Assembly (NCBI GenBank): GCA_041623475.1
Contig: JBFJWU010000015.1
Coordinates: forward strand, 1 to 19,031
Direction: 5' to 3'
Length of the DNA: 19,031 nucleotides
From: JBFJWU01 sp041623475 [NCBI: bacterium]
Lineage (GTDB): Bacteria > J088
In this document: in pieces, positions 16,621 to 19,031 of the stretch
Numbering within the stretch: the first letter of the stretch is position 1
Layout: every line of letters begins with the position of its first letter
Made by a program: the position numbers and the translations under genes
Notes under the pieces: generated by a model
Told to the model about the DNA's origin: nothing
What the model saw: the letters and a program-made list of their open reading frames with translations, nothing else
Databases searched by the model: none

Positions 16621-16649
16621 TTAACAAGTGTTAATTTTTACTTTATACT
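16621..16649 (+). promoter_or_regulatory. Sigma70-type promoter of the MerR operon with third operator copy
   Basis: TTAACA (16621-16626, five of six to the -35 consensus), a 17-base spacer and TATACT (16644-16649, five of six to the -10) form the best promoter seen in the window. Transcription would begin near 16656. The spacer plus -10 (16627-16649) aligns with the 23-bp dyad: right arm TACTTTATACT matches 10 of 11, left arm AGTGTTAATTT 7 of 11. A second perfect dyad, TTAACA-AG-TGTTAA (16621-16634), overlaps the -35. This supports autoregulation by the MerR product. Confidence 0.72.
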
Positions 16650-16697
16650 TGTACTGTCTTTCGGGACGACGCGACTCCGGGACTGGAGAAAGGCGGG

Positions 16698-17414
16698 TTG
16701 GTGCCAGAACTGATCAAGATTAGCGAACTGGCAACGCGGGCTGGCGTTGCAAAATCTACGGTCCAGCACTACATCCGCGAGGGCCTTCTACCCCCTCCAG
16801 ACAAAAAGCCCCACCGGAACATGGCCTATTATCGTGCGGACCTGGCGGACCGGATTCGTTTGATCAAGGAACTCCAGGAACAGCAGCACCTGCCGTTGTC
16901 AACGATCAAGAAACTGCTTAAGGATCGCTCGGGCATGGCCGAGATTCGATCCAGCTTGATGCAACAACCCCTGGCCTTGCAGGCACCGGAAGGTAAACCG
17001 GTGGAACGGGCAGAGCTTTTGGAACGCGCCCAGTTGACCGAACCACAACTGGATGACATTGTTGCGACCGGCCTGGTCCAACCGCAGCGCCGCAAGTCCC
17101 GTGAATACTACGAACCTGCCGACGCTGCGGTCGTGATGGCAATCGGTTCGATGCAGGCTGCCGGACTCAATCCGGAAAACGGCTTTACCCTGGACGATCT
17201 GTCCCTGTACGTTGACGCGATGAAGCAACTGGTCAGCCGCGAAATCAAGTTATTTGCAAAGAATGCCGGCAACCAGGCGCCTGACCGGATGTTTCAACTG
17301 GCACGCGCAGGACTGGAAGGTACCAACTACCTGTTGATGGCGATCCGGCGTAAGATTTTCCTGGATCTTATTGAAGGACGACAATCACGGTCCGGCACAA
17401 AGGACAGCAAATGA
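16698..17414 (+). CDS. MerR-family transcriptional regulator
   Basis: 238-residue regulator. Residues 5-75 form a MerR winged helix: ISELATRAGVAKSTVQHYIR (8-27), GLLPPP, MAYYRADLADRIRLIKELQ, then the dimerisation-helix start. Residues about 101-155 (TEPQLDDIVATGLVQPQ, SREYYEPADAAVVMAI) look like a second, diverged winged-helix unit, followed by a helical C-terminal region (165-228) that may bind an effector. There are no metal-binding cysteines, so a metal sensor is unlikely; an acyl-CoA or other pathway metabolite is a plausible effector given the neighbours. Starts at TTG 16698 or GTG 16701; AAAGG (16689-16693) is better spaced for the latter. It shares ATGA with the crotonase gene. Likely binds the 23-bp dyads. 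Confidence 0.87.
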   Translation: MVPELIKISELATRAGVAKSTVQHYIREGLLPPPDKKPHRNMAYYRADLADRIRLIKELQEQQHLPLSTIKKLLKDRSGMAEIRSSLMQQPLALQAPEGKPVERAELLERAQLTEPQLDDIVATGLVQPQRRKSREYYEPADAAVVMAIGSMQAAGLNPENGFTLDDLSLYVDAMKQLVSREIKLFAKNAGNQAPDRMFQLARAGLEGTNYLLMAIRRKIFLDLIEGRQSRSGTKDSK

Positions 17415-18208
17415 ACGATCCGGTATTGCTGGAGCGTGACGGACACATCGGGATCGTTACCCTGAACGATCCCGACCGACGGAACGCGATGACGGTTGAG
17501 ATGCTCGATGCGATCCCGCAAGTCATGGCCGACCTCCAGGACGATCCGGGCATCCGTGCCGTGGTCGTAACGGGAGCTGGCAAAAGTTTCTGCTCTGGCG
17601 CAGATTTCTCGACATTGCCGGCGCTGATCGAACGGACCGGATTGCAGGCGCAGCCGGGACAGCACGCCGGCGGTCGCATGTTTTATCGGGCCTTCCTCAG
17701 CCTTGACCAACTGGAAAAACCGACCATCGCCGCAGTCAATGGGGCTGCCGTCGGCGGTGGCCTGGGTATCGCCCTGCTCTGCGACCTGCGCATCGTTGCC
17801 GACGACGCAAAAATCGGGGCCAACTTTACGCGGCTCGGAATTCACGCCGGCCTGGGCATCAGCCATTTCCTGGTGAACGCCGTTGGCTATGAGCGGGCCG
17901 CAGAGTTGCTCTTTACCGGGCGCCTCGCCCGGGGCGCAGAGCTGGCGACAATGGGATTTGCCCTGGAATCCGTACCGTCTGACCAGGTCCTGGACCGAGC
18001 CATTGCACTGGCTGCCGAGATTGCCGAATCAGCGCCCCTGTCATTGTTCTATACCAAGCGGACGCTGCGGACAGCATTACGACGGGGGCTGGCAGACACA
18101 TTGGAAATGGAAAGCCTGTCCCAGGCGATGCTGTCGTCAACCAGGGACGCACGTGAAGGGATAATGGCAATGATGCAGAAACGTACACCGGAATTCAAAG
18201 CCGAATGA
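17411..18208 (+). CDS. Crotonase-superfamily protein (enoyl-CoA hydratase/isomerase-like)
   Basis: 265 residues with the crotonase fold. The oxyanion-hole segments GAGKSFCSGADFS (55-67) and AAVNGAAVGGGLG (107-119) that bind acyl-CoA are intact. The two glutamates that catalyse hydration in classical enoyl-CoA hydratase are replaced: Gly119 stands where Glu144 (rat numbering) follows the GGG motif, and Phe139 where Glu164 is expected (GANFTRLGI). Ordinary hydratase activity is therefore doubtful; isomerase, hydrolase, C-C lyase or dehydratase chemistry is possible. The ATG overlaps the MerR stop (ATGA), so enzyme and regulator are co-translated. The thiolase starts 30 bases downstream. Confidence 0.88.
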   Translation: MNDPVLLERDGHIGIVTLNDPDRRNAMTVEMLDAIPQVMADLQDDPGIRAVVVTGAGKSFCSGADFSTLPALIERTGLQAQPGQHAGGRMFYRAFLSLDQLEKPTIAAVNGAAVGGGLGIALLCDLRIVADDAKIGANFTRLGIHAGLGISHFLVNAVGYERAAELLFTGRLARGAELATMGFALESVPSDQVLDRAIALAAEIAESAPLSLFYTKRTLRTALRRGLADTLEMESLSQAMLSSTRDAREGIMAMMQKRTPEFKAE

Positions 18209-18238
18209 ACCGTTTCACCGACAATCAGGAGATCCCAG

Positions 18239-19031
18239 ATGCGTGACGTTGCCATCATCGGCGGTGCAATGAGTTCGCTGACCAAATACCGGGAGAAAAC
18301 AGACTTTGACCTGGTACGTGAAACATTTTCGGCTGCCCTGGCCGATGCCGGAATTGACCGAACATCGGTAGAGGGCCTGTCCCTTACGCCGCCCGGGCTT
18401 GCCGGCCAAAGCACGGCAATGTTTGTCTCCCGCGTTGGCGAGCACCTCGGGCTCAACCTGAAGTCACTGGCCTGTCTGGAAAACGGTGGCTGCAGTGCCG
18501 CATTGTCACTGCGATGGGCGATCAACGAGGTCGCCGGTGGTCGCTGCGATGTCGCCGTCGCTATTGGCATCGACCAGCGCTACAAAGAAGGTCCGAAGGG
18601 CAACGAAACATTTGAGTCGTTTTTCGAAAGGACATTGCACAATACGGTTGCCGTCTACGGCAGTTATGACGGTGTCTATGGACTGGGCGCACCGATTCCC
18701 TATTACGCGATGGCAGCGCAACGCTACATGTACGAAACAGGAGCCACACCACTTGACCTGGCCTGGGCTGCTGTGCGGCTTCGTGAGCACGCCAACAAGA
18801 ATCCAAAGGCCATGTTCTTTGAAAAAACATTGACCGTCGACGACGTCCTGGACAGCAAGTATCTTGCTGAACCATTGCACCTGACCGACTGCAGCCAGTT
18901 TGTCAGCGGCGCCGGCGCCGTCGTTGTCGCCAGTACTGACGTCGCCAGCAAACTGGGGCAACCCTACGCCAGATTGCGTGGCTGGGGCCAGGCTCACCAC
19001 CCCTCGGCATTCTCGAACTCAACGGAATCGA
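18239..19031 (+). CDS. Thiolase-family protein, SCP-x/lipid-transfer type (3' end outside window)
   Basis: The frame is open from ATG 18239 to the window edge (264 codons), and AGGAG (18227-18231) lies seven bases before the start. N-terminal MRDVAIIGGAMSSLTKY and the ENGGCSAALSLRWAINEV block place the likely nucleophile at Cys85. Later LTDCSQFVSGAGAVVVAS corresponds to the thiolase motif usually ending SDGAAAVV. This pattern is typical of the SCP-x/non-specific lipid-transfer-protein thiolases, which cleave or condense 3-ketoacyl-CoAs and in actinobacterial steroid pathways often pair with a DUF35 (OB-fold) partner. The C-terminal catalytic His and Cys are beyond the window, so activity cannot be judged. 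Third gene of the MerR operon. Confidence 0.83.
   Translation, partial: MRDVAIIGGAMSSLTKYREKTDFDLVRETFSAALADAGIDRTSVEGLSLTPPGLAGQSTAMFVSRVGEHLGLNLKSLACLENGGCSAALSLRWAINEVAGGRCDVAVAIGIDQRYKEGPKGNETFESFFERTLHNTVAVYGSYDGVYGLGAPIPYYAMAAQRYMYETGATPLDLAWAAVRLREHANKNPKAMFFEKTLTVDDVLDSKYLAEPLHLTDCSQFVSGAGAVVVASTDVASKLGQPYARLRGWGQAHHPSAFSNSTES

Overview
The window is about 19 kb of a moderately GC-rich, gene-dense bacterial chromosome. Overlapping start/stop codons, Shine-Dalgarno sites, lipobox lipoproteins and a NarL-type two-component pair suggest a proteobacterium. The class cannot be fixed from this sequence. TTG and GTG starts are unusually common: about half of the genes use one. There are no tRNA or rRNA genes, CRISPR arrays, transposases or attachment sites, and no clear intrinsic terminators.

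Layout. (1) Positions 1-3659, minus strand: a six-PAS membrane histidine kinase overlaps the first codons of a response regulator cut by the window edge. (2) 3809-5512: an AI-2E family membrane protein converges on a DUF1295/steroid-reductase-like membrane protein. (3) 5667-8386, minus: a membrane-anchored class III adenylate cyclase is translationally coupled (GTGA overlap) to an MmgE/PrpD family enzyme. (4) 8502-10431: a small Cys-motif lipoprotein (minus) is divergent from a secreted, probably lipid-anchored GH5 glycosidase of endoglycoceramidase type (plus). (5) 10452-19031: a cluster for CoA-thioester metabolism.

The cluster in (5) has four transcription units. A minus unit carries a 3-beta-HSD-like extended SDR and a double-hotdog MaoC dehydratase. 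A divergent plus unit carries a fused two-domain family I CoA-transferase and a double-hotdog thioesterase. A third, minus unit is a hormone-sensitive-lipase-type esterase. A fourth, plus unit has a MerR-family regulator, a crotonase lacking both classical catalytic glutamates and a thiolase that runs off the window. Together they could hydrolyse an ester or lipid substrate, handle its CoA thioester, hydrate or isomerise it and cleave it thiolytically. Degradation of a steroid-, terpenoid- or fatty-acid-like substrate is an inference; the substrate is not visible.

The most informative non-coding signal is a 23-bp dyad (arms AGTATAAAGTG and CACTTTATACT around one base). It occurs perfectly once, between the two divergent units (12514-12536), and in diverged form before the esterase (16451-16473) and before the MerR gene (16627-16649). 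Each copy fills the spacer plus -10 hexamer of a potential sigma70-type promoter, as MerR-family operators do. The simplest reading is a local regulon in which the MerR protein controls itself and all the surrounding operons.
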